In this document: one piece after another, positions 52,127 through 61,069 of the stretch
Layout: the number at the start of each line of letters is the position of its first letter
How positions within the stretch are numbered: the stretch's first letter is position 1
Made by a program: the position numbers and the translations under genes
NCBI GenBank assembly: GCA_018432235.1
Contig: JAHDLO010000019.1
Coordinates: 46,967 to 110,966 of the forward strand
Origin: Clostridiaceae bacterium
GTDB lineage: Bacteria; Bacillota; Clostridia; Peptostreptococcales; Natronincolaceae
Direction of reading: 5' to 3'
Length of the DNA: 64,000 nt
Notes under the pieces: model-generated
What the model was told of the DNA's origin: nothing
Databases searched by the model: none
The model's input: the letters and a program-made list of their open reading frames with translations, nothing else

Positions 52127-52143
52127 CCGCCCCTTTGGGGCGG
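52127..52143 (+). terminator. Intercistronic GC-rich hairpin after the binding-protein gene
   Basis: CCGCCCC-TTT-GGGGCGG, a perfect 7-bp stem, followed by GAGTCTTTTCG. As is usual after binding-protein genes it may act as an attenuator or mRNA stabiliser, giving more binding protein than permease. Confidence 0.65.
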
Positions 52144-52172
52144 TGAGTCTTTTCGTTGTAGGAGGTGGTAGT

Positions 52173-53093
52173 GTGAGCAAATATGTACTTCGGAGAATTG
52201 CAATATCAGTAGTTACGATATTCGTATTGATCAGTATTGTATTTATCCTAGTAAGATTAATGCCGGGTGATCCATTTACAAGCGAAAAGCTGACACCAGA
52301 GATTAGGGTAAATTTAGAGAAATACTATGGCTTTGATAAACCGGTTATAATGCAATATTTTACATATATATCAAATCTATTAAAGGGTGACCTAGGATAC
52401 TCCATGTTTTACTCAAATCTAACGGTCAATAGTATCATAAGGTCTGCCTTTCCATATTCCTTTGATCTCGGCATGAGAGCATTGTCATTGTCAATTTCCT
52501 TTGGTTTGGTTTTAGGCATAATAGCAGCTATAAATAGAGGCAAAAGCTTAGATTTCCTATGTGTTTTAATTGCCATCATAGGAACCTCTATACCAGATTT
52601 TATAATAGGTGCTTTGCTCCAATATTTTGTGGGGATTAAATGGGGCTTGCTACCAGTCGCTCAGTATAGTGGGATTTCCTATACCATACTTCCCTCCATA
52701 GCTTTAGGCTTTTACACATTAGCTTTGGTATCAAGGGTTATGCGAGCAAGTATGATAGAGGTGATTCAGCAGGATTATATAAAAACAGCAAAGTCAAAGG
52801 GTATATCTAAAATGAGGATAGTGTATAAGCATCAGATTAGAAATGCTATAATGCCGGTTACAACAGTGATAGGACCAATGGTAGCAGCGGTTTTGACAGG
52901 TACCTTTGTTATAGAATCAATATTTGCTATACCAGGCTTAGGTAGACACTATGTTCAAAGCATTCAAAATTTGGATTATCCCGTTATACTGGGAATGACA
53001 GTTTTTTATGGGTCCTTTCTTGTAATTGCAAATATGATAGTAGACTTATTATACGGTGTCATAGATCCTAGAATAAGAGTTAGTGGGGAGTAG
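52173..53093 (+). CDS. Peptide ABC transporter permease, OppB/DppB type
   Basis: This 306-residue permease starts at GTG after GGAGGTGG (an upstream TTG at 52143 lacks a site). It begins SKYVLRRIAISVVTIFVLIS and has the usual LMPGDPF loop and the EAA-type loop DYIKTAKSKGISKMRIVYKH that contacts the ATPase. Six membrane segments are present. It pairs with the next permease. Confidence 0.93.
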   Translation: MSKYVLRRIAISVVTIFVLISIVFILVRLMPGDPFTSEKLTPEIRVNLEKYYGFDKPVIMQYFTYISNLLKGDLGYSMFYSNLTVNSIIRSAFPYSFDLGMRALSLSISFGLVLGIIAAINRGKSLDFLCVLIAIIGTSIPDFIIGALLQYFVGIKWGLLPVAQYSGISYTILPSIALGFYTLALVSRVMRASMIEVIQQDYIKTAKSKGISKMRIVYKHQIRNAIMPVTTVIGPMVAAVLTGTFVIESIFAIPGLGRHYVQSIQNLDYPVILGMTVFYGSFLVIANMIVDLLYGVIDPRIRVSGE

Positions 53094-53103
53094 GTGCTGA
53101 AAA

Positions 53104-54072
53104 ATGGTTGAATCAAAATTTAGGGTTGTAGGCAAAAACGTTAAACAGATGGAATCTATATCGAGGCCCAGCTTAACCTATTGGAAGGATGCCTGGAGGA
53201 GAATCAGAAAAAATAGAGTAGCTTTTATTAGCTTGCTGGTAATCGCTATTTATGTAGGCTTATCAATATTTGGGCCATACATGAATGAATTTAGCTATAC
53301 AACAACGGATGTAAATCGAATGAATCTTTTTATAAATTCACCCCAATTCCAAGATATGGGCTTGTTCCAAAGGGTAAAGGCCTTAATTGCCACCGGCCAT
53401 TGGTTTGGAACCGATGAAATAGGTAGAGATTTGTGGACTAGGGTATGGATGGGTGCAAGAGTATCCCTTGCCATTGGATTTATAGCAACTATAATCAATA
53501 CCATAGTAGGATCAATCATAGGGGGTATTTCAGGTTACTATGGCGGTAAAACTGATACCATTATTATGAGAATCGTAGATGTGCTGTATGGTATTCCATA
53601 TCTAATTGTGGCCATATTGATAATGGTAGTATTGGGAGCAGGCGTAACATCCTTAATTATAGCCTTGGTACTTGTAGGCTGGATAGGTACCGCAAGATTT
53701 GTAAGAGGAGAAGTGATGAAGATAAAGGAACAGGAATTTGTTGATGCAGCTAAGGTTCTTGGGGCCTCAAACAATGTAATAATATATAAGCATATCATAC
53801 CAAATATCATGGGATTAATCATCACCAATCTTACTATGGCAGTGCCCCGGGCTATATTTTCAGAGGCATTTCTTAGCTACATCGGACTAGGCATAGCGCC
53901 ACCAGGATGTAGCTGGGGTGTATTAGCAAAGTCAGGAGTAAAGCTTATGAGAATACATCCGTATCAATTATTTATACCGGCATTTTTCATATGTACCACT
54001 ATGCTGGCGCTTAATTTGCTTGGCGATGGGATGAGAGACGCATTAGATCCTAAGCTTAGGGGAACCGAGTAA
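53104..54072 (+). CDS. Peptide ABC transporter permease, OppC/DppC type
   Basis: The 322-residue protein has a long N-terminal tail with WKDAWRRIRKNRVAFISL, six membrane segments, the GTDEIGRDLWTRVWMGARVS motif and the EAA loop EFVDAAKVLGASNNVIIYKH. It pairs with the OppB-type permease 10 bp upstream. Between the first two membrane segments lies an outside loop as in DppC. Confidence 0.93.
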   Translation: MVESKFRVVGKNVKQMESISRPSLTYWKDAWRRIRKNRVAFISLLVIAIYVGLSIFGPYMNEFSYTTTDVNRMNLFINSPQFQDMGLFQRVKALIATGHWFGTDEIGRDLWTRVWMGARVSLAIGFIATIINTIVGSIIGGISGYYGGKTDTIIMRIVDVLYGIPYLIVAILIMVVLGAGVTSLIIALVLVGWIGTARFVRGEVMKIKEQEFVDAAKVLGASNNVIIYKHIIPNIMGLIITNLTMAVPRAIFSEAFLSYIGLGIAPPGCSWGVLAKSGVKLMRIHPYQLFIPAFFICTTMLALNLLGDGMRDALDPKLRGTE

Positions 54073-54099
54073 GACTTTCCAGGAGGTGACGCAATATAA

Positions 54100-55125
54100 A
54101 TGGAAAAGATATTAGAGGTTAATAATTTGGAGTTTTCATTTAATACATATGGCGGACAAGTAAAAGCAGTACGAGGTATTTCTTTTGATGTAAATCAAGG
54201 AGAAATAGTTGGCATAGTTGGAGAGTCAGGGTGTGGCAAAAGTGTCACAGCACAGTGCATATTAAAGCTCAATCCCGAACCACCGGGCTTCTTTGGTAAT
54301 GGCTCTATAAAGTATAAAGGGGAAGATATCGTCCCTATGAGTGAAAGGAAAATGAAAAAAATTAGGGGCTTGGAAATTGGTTTTGTTTTTCAAGATCCTA
54401 TGACTTCACTTAATCCAACAATGAAAATAGGAAAGCAAATAGAGGAAGTATTTATTGAACGAAGGAAGTATTCAAAAAAAGAAATAAAAGAAAAGGTTTT
54501 AGATATATTGAGCTTGGTAGGCATTTCTGATGGAGAAATAAGATATAACCAATACCCTCATGAGCTTAGCGGAGGAATGAAACAAAGAGTAATGATAGCC
54601 ATTGCCCTTGTTGGAAGACCTAGTCTAATAATTGCCGATGAACCAACAACCTCATTGGATGTTACCATAGAAGCACAGATACTAGATCTATTAATGGATT
54701 TGAAGCAAAAGCTCGGGGCGGCTATTATAATAATAACCCATGATTTAGGTGTAATAGCAAAGCTATGTGACAGGGTCTTGGTAATGTATGGTGGGAAAAT
54801 CGTAGAAAAAGGGTTGGTAAATGATATTTTTTATAATACAAGGCACCCATACACATCGGGATTATTAAATTCAATAGCTGGATTAGAAACTAAGAAAACA
54901 GAAGAATTGTCGCCTATAGAGGGGACACCCCCTGATTTGTTTTCGCCACCCCAAGGCTGCCCCTTTGCATCAAGATGTGAATACGCTATGGCAATATGCT
55001 ACGAAGAGCTGCCTGATGAATATTCTATTTCAGATGAGCATGAAACGATGTGTTGGCTAGAGCATGAAAATGCGCCAAATGTTGTTTTGAAAAGAGAAGC
55101 ATCCCAGGAGAGTGGTATTATATGA
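54100..55125 (+). CDS. Peptide ABC transporter ATPase, OppD/DppD type
   Basis: The 341-residue ATPase has Walker A GESGCGKS, signature LSGGMKQR, Walker B LIIADEPTTSLD and H-loop THDLG. The C-terminal oligopeptide extension has the cysteines CPFASRCEYAMAICYEE that bind an iron-sulfur cluster in DppD-type ATPases. It overlaps the next ATPase gene by four bases. Confidence 0.94.
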   Translation: MEKILEVNNLEFSFNTYGGQVKAVRGISFDVNQGEIVGIVGESGCGKSVTAQCILKLNPEPPGFFGNGSIKYKGEDIVPMSERKMKKIRGLEIGFVFQDPMTSLNPTMKIGKQIEEVFIERRKYSKKEIKEKVLDILSLVGISDGEIRYNQYPHELSGGMKQRVMIAIALVGRPSLIIADEPTTSLDVTIEAQILDLLMDLKQKLGAAIIIITHDLGVIAKLCDRVLVMYGGKIVEKGLVNDIFYNTRHPYTSGLLNSIAGLETKKTEELSPIEGTPPDLFSPPQGCPFASRCEYAMAICYEELPDEYSISDEHETMCWLEHENAPNVVLKREASQESGII

Positions 55126-56144
55126 ATACAAAAAAACGTCCCCTCGTAAAAGTAGAGAATCTAAGCAAATACTTTCAAATCAAAGAGGATAAGGTTTTAA
55201 AGGCTATTGAGAATATATCCTTTGAAATATACCAAGGGGAAACCCTTGGATTGGTGGGAGAAAGCGGCTGTGGCAAATCTACAACAGGAAGATGCATGGT
55301 AAAGCTGCACAAGCCCACAGCAGGAAAAATTTTCTTCGATGATAAAGAAATCTTTACAGGTGAATACGCGAAGGAATACATAGAGGAGCACGGTGATATA
55401 AAAATTCAAGGGATCAGCAAGAAAAAATCGGATATGGATTTTTGTAAAAACGTGCAGATGATATTTCAAAACCCTTATTCCTCTCTAAACCCAAGAATGA
55501 CAGTAAAGGATATCGTTGGGGAAGGCATAAGGCTCCATAATAAATATAAAGATAAAGAAGTTGATGAGCAGATTATAGAATTACTAAATGCTGTAGGACT
55601 TAATAAGGATCATATATCCAGATTTCCCCACGAGTTTAGTGGAGGCCAGAGGCAAAGAATAGGAATCGCAAGAGCTCTTTCTGTAGACCCAAAATTTATA
55701 GTATGTGATGAACCAATTTCCGCATTGGATGTATCTGTGCAAGCACAGGTTATAAACATGCTTAAAAGACTACAAGAAGAAAGAGGATTAACCTATATTT
55801 TAATAGCCCACGATTTAAGTGTGGTTAAATACATTTCTGATAGAGTTATTGTGATGTATTTAGGCACCATAGTTGAACAAGGAGAGTCAGAGGCGTTGTA
55901 TAAAAATCCCCTTCATCCTTATACAAAAGCACTATTATCAGCAATACCTGTGGCAAATCCAATAGCTGCAAAGTTTAAGGAAAGGATTATTTTAGAAGGA
56001 GAGATTTCTAGCCCTATAAATCCTAAAAAATGTTGCAGATTTGCTGAAAGGTGCAGTTATGCTATGCCTATATGTCAAAAGGAGATGCCAGAGGCTAAAT
56101 ACTACGATGGTGGACATATGGTAGCATGCCATCTGTATAACTAA
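55122..56144 (+). CDS. Peptide ABC transporter ATPase, OppF/DppF type
   Basis: The 340-residue ATPase has Walker A GESGCGKS, signature FSGGQRQR, Walker B FIVCDEPISALD and H-loop AHDLS. A C-terminal extension has CCRFAERCSYAMPICQKE, the partner iron-sulfur motif. An insert around residues 80-100 (KEYIEEHGDIKIQGISKKKS) is longer than usual for OppF. Its start ATGA overlaps the previous stop, indicating translational coupling. Confidence 0.94.
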   Translation: MNTKKRPLVKVENLSKYFQIKEDKVLKAIENISFEIYQGETLGLVGESGCGKSTTGRCMVKLHKPTAGKIFFDDKEIFTGEYAKEYIEEHGDIKIQGISKKKSDMDFCKNVQMIFQNPYSSLNPRMTVKDIVGEGIRLHNKYKDKEVDEQIIELLNAVGLNKDHISRFPHEFSGGQRQRIGIARALSVDPKFIVCDEPISALDVSVQAQVINMLKRLQEERGLTYILIAHDLSVVKYISDRVIVMYLGTIVEQGESEALYKNPLHPYTKALLSAIPVANPIAAKFKERIILEGEISSPINPKKCCRFAERCSYAMPICQKEMPEAKYYDGGHMVACHLYN

Positions 56145-56286
56145 TTATGCCTTTTAAAAAGGAAATATTTTAAAAGGATGGAAAGAATTATACAGTAAAG
56201 CATTCTATAATATGGTAGAATATTGTCATAATGATAAAAAAAGAACATGTTAAACGTAACTATTTACTTATTATACGAGGGGTGTA

Positions 56287-57354
56287 ATGGTGTTTAATCA
56301 ACTGGAATTGATGATGAGCAAGGAATATATCGATGGTCTTTTTATAAGCAACCCTTCCAACGTTCAATATATAAGCGGTTATAGGGAGGATCATGCTTAC
56401 GCTGTTATTACTGCCACAGGAAGATATCTTTTAACTGATGGGCGATATGAAGAGATAGCAACAAAAACCTGTAAAGGCTTTGAGGTTATTGATTGGCAAA
56501 AAAAAGATGGAAAGCTAAAGGGAGCAATAGATGCTATAGTAAAAAAAGAGAAGATAAAAAGATTAGGATTCGAAGCCGAATACATAACTTACAAACAGTT
56601 TACCGAGTTGTATGATATGATTGATGCAGAAATTACGCCGGTAGTTGGGCTGATCGAGCAATTAAGGGTTAGAAAAACATCGGAAGAGCTCATGTATTTA
56701 AGAGAAGCATGTCATATCAATGACCTTGTTTTTGAACGGATATTGAAGGATATCAAGGTTGGCGTAACAGAAAAGGAACTAGCAGCATTATGCAGCTATT
56801 ATCTTAGAATTGAAGGTGGCGATGCAAAAATTAGTGGGAATATTGTCTTAACAGGCAAACGATCCTCCTTAATTATTGCCAGTCCAATTGATAAAAAAGT
56901 TGAATACGGAGATCTCGTTCTTATAAATTACGGCGCAAGCTATAATGGATATTTAACAGATTTTTCCCGAACCGTAGTTGTTGGAGAACCCACTAAAGAG
57001 CAAAGAGAAATTTATTCAGTAGTCCAAAACGCCCAACGGGCTGCAATAGAATCAATAAAAGCGGGGGTACTGGCAAAGGCACCCTTCAATGCATCTGAAA
57101 AAATCTTGAAAGACTCTAACTATTCTCAATACCATTACGAAGGGATGGGGCATGGTATAGGCTTGTTTTTACATGAAGAACCCTTTTTAAGTAAGATTTC
57201 AAAAAATATTTTAGAGGAAAACAATGTTATCGCCGTAGAACCAGGATTATATATACCCGATTGGGGCGGTATCCGAATAGAAGATATGCTGGTAGTTACA
57301 GAGGATGGGTATGAATTGCTAACTAAATCTTCTAGGGATTTGATTGTTATATAA
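56287..57354 (+). CDS. M24-fold protein with altered metal and substrate residues
   Basis: The 355-residue protein is a diverged paralog of the first operon gene. It keeps Asp in LTDFSRTV, His in GMGHGIGL, Glu in VEPGLYIP and Glu in RIEDM. However, the first metal Asp has become Asn (LINYGASY against LMDFGAGY) and the substrate-site His-Gly has become IASPID (IIASPID against LLHGIPSD). It may bind one metal only, act on another substrate, or be a non-catalytic peptide or cyclic-imide binder. Creatinase-type M24 members also lack some ligands. It is 140 bp downstream of the transporter and may be cotranscribed. Confidence 0.85.
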   Translation: MVFNQLELMMSKEYIDGLFISNPSNVQYISGYREDHAYAVITATGRYLLTDGRYEEIATKTCKGFEVIDWQKKDGKLKGAIDAIVKKEKIKRLGFEAEYITYKQFTELYDMIDAEITPVVGLIEQLRVRKTSEELMYLREACHINDLVFERILKDIKVGVTEKELAALCSYYLRIEGGDAKISGNIVLTGKRSSLIIASPIDKKVEYGDLVLINYGASYNGYLTDFSRTVVVGEPTKEQREIYSVVQNAQRAAIESIKAGVLAKAPFNASEKILKDSNYSQYHYEGMGHGIGLFLHEEPFLSKISKNILEENNVIAVEPGLYIPDWGGIRIEDMLVVTEDGYELLTKSSRDLIVI

Positions 57355-57444
57355 CGTATTATCTATATCTAAGCGTATAAGATGGTTTTTCTGAATGGAG
57401 CCAGTAGGCGCACAAATCCTGCTGGCCTCTAAAGATATCTTGAT

Positions 57445-57528
57445 CATACGCCCAATAAAGTTTTTTCAGATTATATTTCAAACGTCCTGCCGAAGCTTGG
57501 TGAAGAAGAAATCGTAGAAACTCTTTAG
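57445..57528 (+). pseudogene. C-terminal-type fragment of a HelD/UvrD-like helicase gene
   Basis: One frame reads HTPNKVFSDYISNVLPKLGE then EEIVETL and stops at 57526. This closely resembles the TPNKxFxDYISNVLPxLGE motif of HelD-type UvrD helicases, which sits inside the ATPase domain. The rest of the gene is missing, so this is a remnant. The surrounding 57,355-57,775 stretch has no intact gene, only this fragment, a GCCAGTAGG/CCTGCTGGC hairpin at about 57,400-57,427 and a terminator. Confidence 0.6.
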
Positions 57529-57653
57529 ATGTTGGTCACCATCTGAAATGTAGGCTGAATCCTATTTGATTTTCCCCTACATTTCATATAAGTCTTTATA
57601 CGATAAATATCTTGAATAACTCGTATGAAGTGTATTACAAATAGAATTTGACG

Positions 57654-57700
57654 GAAAAAACACGCCTTGATTGAGCTCTTTAGTAGCTGTTTCAAGGCGT
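57654..57700 (-). terminator. Terminator of the SDR operon (minus strand)
   Basis: On the minus strand ACGCCTTGA and TCAAGGCGT form a 9-bp stem followed by GTTTTTT. It is about 75 bp past the stop of the 507-residue SDR gene. Confidence 0.7.
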
Positions 57701-57775
57701 ATTCTATGTTTTATAACTTTTGTTTGGACATTTTACTATTGCAAATTTGTTTTGCATTAGCCCTTTTGCAGTTGA

Positions 57776-59299
57776 TTAAACATCCAGTTCAGTAATGATT
57801 TTTTTGTATTTTCTCTCCGGTTCACTCACATCATGAAGTGGATTCCAGACCTGTGCGAAAAACGGATCAACTTTTGCTCTAGCGGAATAATTCCAGCTTT
57901 CCCTCTCGCAGTGGGGACACCAGTGACCACCCTCCAGAACCAGACGGGGGCTTGCCTCAAACTCGTGCCCAAAAGCACACTTGAATTTCAGCTTGCCATT
58001 CCAGTCGCCTTTGTTCATGCTGTCCGACAAGCATTCCCCGCCCCGGAAGACAGCGGCACCTTTCAAATCTGAAAGCTCCAGCTCGATTTCCGGCTTGGTT
58101 TCATCATATCCGTGGTCAAGTCGGATGACTTTATCCCAGTCTGTAAAATGCTCAAAGTCGTTGATATCGACGGGGAGCTTCTCCCAATTCTTCCGGCTGC
58201 CCCAGTAAGCGTCAATTTTGTCCTCCATATTATTCTCGATGAAGCGTAGCGTTCCATGTTCGGTTCTGGCGTCCTTCAAAAACATCTTCTTCATGATATT
58301 GCCCATAAGCCTCTGGCCACCGGGCAGTCTGCAGATGAACCGTGATAATGCCGCTGTGAAGCCGAGATTTTTAATGTACTCGTCATAAAAATACTGCATG
58401 GAATCGTGGCGAAAATGCAGATAGTTTTCCAGTTTGTCCGAATCCAGATAATACTGGCCGTGGAAATTGCGGGTCGCGTACCATTTAGGATTGATGACAT
58501 ACTTTAAGTCCTTAAAGCCGATTGCTCCGTACATATCTTTGTACATGGTGTAAGTATCCACACGGCAGCTTTCTCCGCCGCCGATGTTGTAGATATGCCC
58601 CCAAAAATCTTCCGGCAGATTACCGGTACAATCGTAAAGGGCAAGGTTGCGCAGCAGAATCCCCGAATCCCGGTCAGAAACATACTCCAAAACATTGTCA
58701 AGACAGTTGTGAAACATAATGGCGTCCCGGATCTTGCTCATGGCAGGCCCCATAATGCCAGTTTGACGGAGGCTGACCCAATATTTCAGCCCCGATTCAA
58801 CCAAAAGTCGTTCGGCTGCGATTTTGGATACAGCATAATAATCGAACATACTGGGCTTGATAGGATCGCCAACACGCCCCCAATGGATGGGGGGCATCCG
58901 GTCACCGGTTTCGGCCACCGTGCCGATGGAGGCCAGCTTCACGAAATTTCCCCGGCCCTGTTCCTTAATTGCCTGTATGAGATTTTTCATTGCGCCGTAA
59001 TTGACCTTCATGGCAAGCTCAGGATAGTAGTCGGCGGCAGGAGACACCAATGCAGCAACATGCAGGATGATATCCGCATCCTTTACGCAGTTGTAAACAT
59101 CGTCATAGTTTGTAAGGTCGCCCCAACGAATGGTCAGTCCCTTTCGGTTCTCATACCCCACCAGTTTCTTTCTATTCCCTTCAGTATTCTGTACCAAAAT
59201 AACAATCTCCTGTTTATCGGTATCCTTCAGCAGCTCGTTCAGGCCGATAAAGCCCATGCCGCCTGTGGCTCCGGTTAAAAACACCCTTTGTTTTTTCAT
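57776..59299 (-). CDS. NAD-dependent epimerase/dehydratase (extended SDR) with C-terminal zinc-ribbon extension
   Basis: The 507-residue protein starts MKKQRVFLTGATGGMGFIG, an extended-SDR NAD(P)-binding motif, with active-site YxxxK in YYAVSKIAAE and DADIILHVAALV. A C-terminal part (about 400-507) carries CAFGHEFEASPRL and HWCPHCERESW, a zinc-ribbon not normally found in SDR enzymes. The DNA is visibly richer in G and C than the neighbouring genes. It is followed, in operon order, after the next SDR gene and lies opposite a TetR regulator. Substrate unknown. Confidence 0.8.
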   Translation of the reverse strand: MKKQRVFLTGATGGMGFIGLNELLKDTDKQEIVILVQNTEGNRKKLVGYENRKGLTIRWGDLTNYDDVYNCVKDADIILHVAALVSPAADYYPELAMKVNYGAMKNLIQAIKEQGRGNFVKLASIGTVAETGDRMPPIHWGRVGDPIKPSMFDYYAVSKIAAERLLVESGLKYWVSLRQTGIMGPAMSKIRDAIMFHNCLDNVLEYVSDRDSGILLRNLALYDCTGNLPEDFWGHIYNIGGGESCRVDTYTMYKDMYGAIGFKDLKYVINPKWYATRNFHGQYYLDSDKLENYLHFRHDSMQYFYDEYIKNLGFTAALSRFICRLPGGQRLMGNIMKKMFLKDARTEHGTLRFIENNMEDKIDAYWGSRKNWEKLPVDINDFEHFTDWDKVIRLDHGYDETKPEIELELSDLKGAAVFRGGECLSDSMNKGDWNGKLKFKCAFGHEFEASPRLVLEGGHWCPHCERESWNYSARAKVDPFFAQVWNPLHDVSEPERKYKKIITELDV

Positions 59300-59301
59300 T
59301 G

Positions 59302-60315
59302 TTATTCTCCCTTCATGTTTAATGCCTGGACTTTATTGTCTAAAATGTCAACGCATAGTTTTATAGAATTCTCGATAGCCCGGTCAATATCATCCGGCTG
59401 TATTCCGAGAGGCTCACAACCCAGCGATTTATCGATGAAAAGCTCGGAGCATTGCAGGTCGGTAAATTTGACCATATCTAGGCCGCCTTCGATATTGTGG
59501 GCCTTTTGCTCCTTCATCAGCTTTTTCCCGCTCATAGCATACATCCAGTCGGGAATCGTGAGTATCTTCTTGTCAGGACAGCCTAGATGCTTATGAACGA
59601 TTTTCAGAAGTTCCTTCCACTTCATGTTGTAGTAACCGATTGGATAGCAGTTTCCTCCTTTGTTGTGCTCAATGGCCCCAGCGACAGCCTGACCTACCTG
59701 ACGGACGGTAACCATCGTGGTTCCGCCTCTGGGGTACAGGGTAGCACCCTTCATGTTGCGGATACTCTCCACGAGAAAAACCCAAATCGGCTTGCGTCCG
59801 GGCTGGGTGCCGAAAATATACGGCAGTTCCAGCACAGCTACGTCAAATCCGTTCTCGGCAAAGGACATGGCGATATCTTCCTGATCCCTGCGACTTCGAA
59901 TATAAGGGTGCCATTTGGCAAGTTCCTTTTCCGGCCATTTTTTATTGAAGTAGGCAAAATAGGAGCCTAGGACAACCGTATGCTTCACACCGGTTTCCTT
60001 AGCCAGACGGAGTAGGCGTTTGATCGGGTCGATGTTATGCTTCTTGAACAGGTCATAAATCGGAGCCGGACCTTCCACCCGCTCATCTACACCCGCCGCA
60101 AATACAAAGCCCTCGCATCCGGCGAAATACTCTTTGATTTCCTCGTCGCTCATTTCAAGGTAATTACCAAATTTGAGTTTCATTTTTTCCGGCAAAACCG
60201 CGCCTTTCGGCAATGGAGGGAGGGCGATGGATGTCACTTCATGCCCTCTTTCTATCAGTTCCCTTGCCGCTTCGCTTCCTAGCAATCCGGTTCCGCCAAT
60301 CATAAATATTTTCAT
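59302..60315 (-). CDS. NAD(P)-binding SDR/atypical epimerase
   Basis: This protein of about 337 residues starts MKIFMIGGTGLLGSEAAREL at 60315, after AAGGATG, with the glycine-rich Rossmann motif. The catalytic YxxxK is not obvious in the usual place; the sequence has SYFAYFNKKWPEKEL, so it may be an atypical (NmrA- or reductase-like) SDR. Later parts have IFGTQPGRKPIWVF and PDWMYAMSGKKLM. It ends 2 bp before the larger SDR gene and is probably cotranscribed with it, divergent from TetR. Confidence 0.8.
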   Translation of the reverse strand: MKIFMIGGTGLLGSEAARELIERGHEVTSIALPPLPKGAVLPEKMKLKFGNYLEMSDEEIKEYFAGCEGFVFAAGVDERVEGPAPIYDLFKKHNIDPIKRLLRLAKETGVKHTVVLGSYFAYFNKKWPEKELAKWHPYIRSRRDQEDIAMSFAENGFDVAVLELPYIFGTQPGRKPIWVFLVESIRNMKGATLYPRGGTTMVTVRQVGQAVAGAIEHNKGGNCYPIGYYNMKWKELLKIVHKHLGCPDKKILTIPDWMYAMSGKKLMKEQKAHNIEGGLDMVKFTDLQCSELFIDKSLGCEPLGIQPDDIDRAIENSIKLCVDILDNKVQALNMKGE

Positions 60316-60514
60316 ATAGGTACATCCTTTCTCAATTAAATTCATTACCTGTTGACTGTTGCATCCGTTAATCTTATAATAATGACACAGTGTTGTTTTT
60401 ACAATCATCAGTTTCTTTTGCGATGCTGTGTGATAGACACTTTAAGTAAATCTGTCGAATCCACAACAAAAATGACAAAATTAATGTAAGTTAAAACAAG
60501 AAAGGATATCCATT

Positions 60515-61069
60515 ATGAGCCAGAAGCAAAACCAAAGAGTTAAACTAACCAAGCAGTTACTTAAAAACAGTTTGATGGAACTGATGCATAAAAAGCCAAT
60601 CGGTAAGATCACCATAAAAGAAATTTGCGAAAACGCGGAAATTAACCGTTCCACCTTCTATTTGTATTTTACCGACCAGTACGCATTGTTGAGCGAAATT
60701 GAAAACGAGCTGATTGATCATGCACAAGAGCATTTGAAGAAGATGGATTCCAATGCCAGCAGTATACAATATTTAGAAGCGTTGTTATCCTATATCGAAG
60801 ATCGTGCAGACATTTTCCGTACGTTGTTGTGTCGGCAGGAAAGCCTATCATTCCAGTCGGCATTTATTGAAGTTTCTTTTCTCAACTTAAAATTGAACCT
60901 TTCTCTTAACTGTCCTGAATCCGTCGCAGGTTACGTCTATAATTATCTGATTATGGGCTGCCTTAGTATGATTAAACAGTGGATTGAAGCAGATTTTGAT
61001 ATGTCAAGTAAGGATTTGGCGGACTTAATTTTTCGCTTATCAGACAAAGCTGCATCCGTGGTTTATTAG
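60515..61069 (+). CDS. TetR/AcrR family regulator
   Basis: This 184-residue protein has the TetR HTH (LTKQLLKNSLMELMHKKPIG, ITIKEICENAEINRSTFYLY) and a ligand domain of the AcrR/TetR_C type. It is divergent from the two SDR genes with a shared upstream region of about 200 bp, the usual arrangement for a repressor of those genes. The inducer is unknown. Base composition matches the adjacent GC-richer block rather less than the SDR genes. Confidence 0.9.
   Translation: MSQKQNQRVKLTKQLLKNSLMELMHKKPIGKITIKEICENAEINRSTFYLYFTDQYALLSEIENELIDHAQEHLKKMDSNASSIQYLEALLSYIEDRADIFRTLLCRQESLSFQSAFIEVSFLNLKLNLSLNCPESVAGYVYNYLIMGCLSMIKQWIEADFDMSSKDLADLIFRLSDKAASVVY

Noticed and set aside
58595..59278. Long plus-strand open frame opposite the SDR gene
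   Set aside because: It is antisense to a clear SDR enzyme, has no ribosome site and no family features; GC-rich DNA makes such long shadow frames common.
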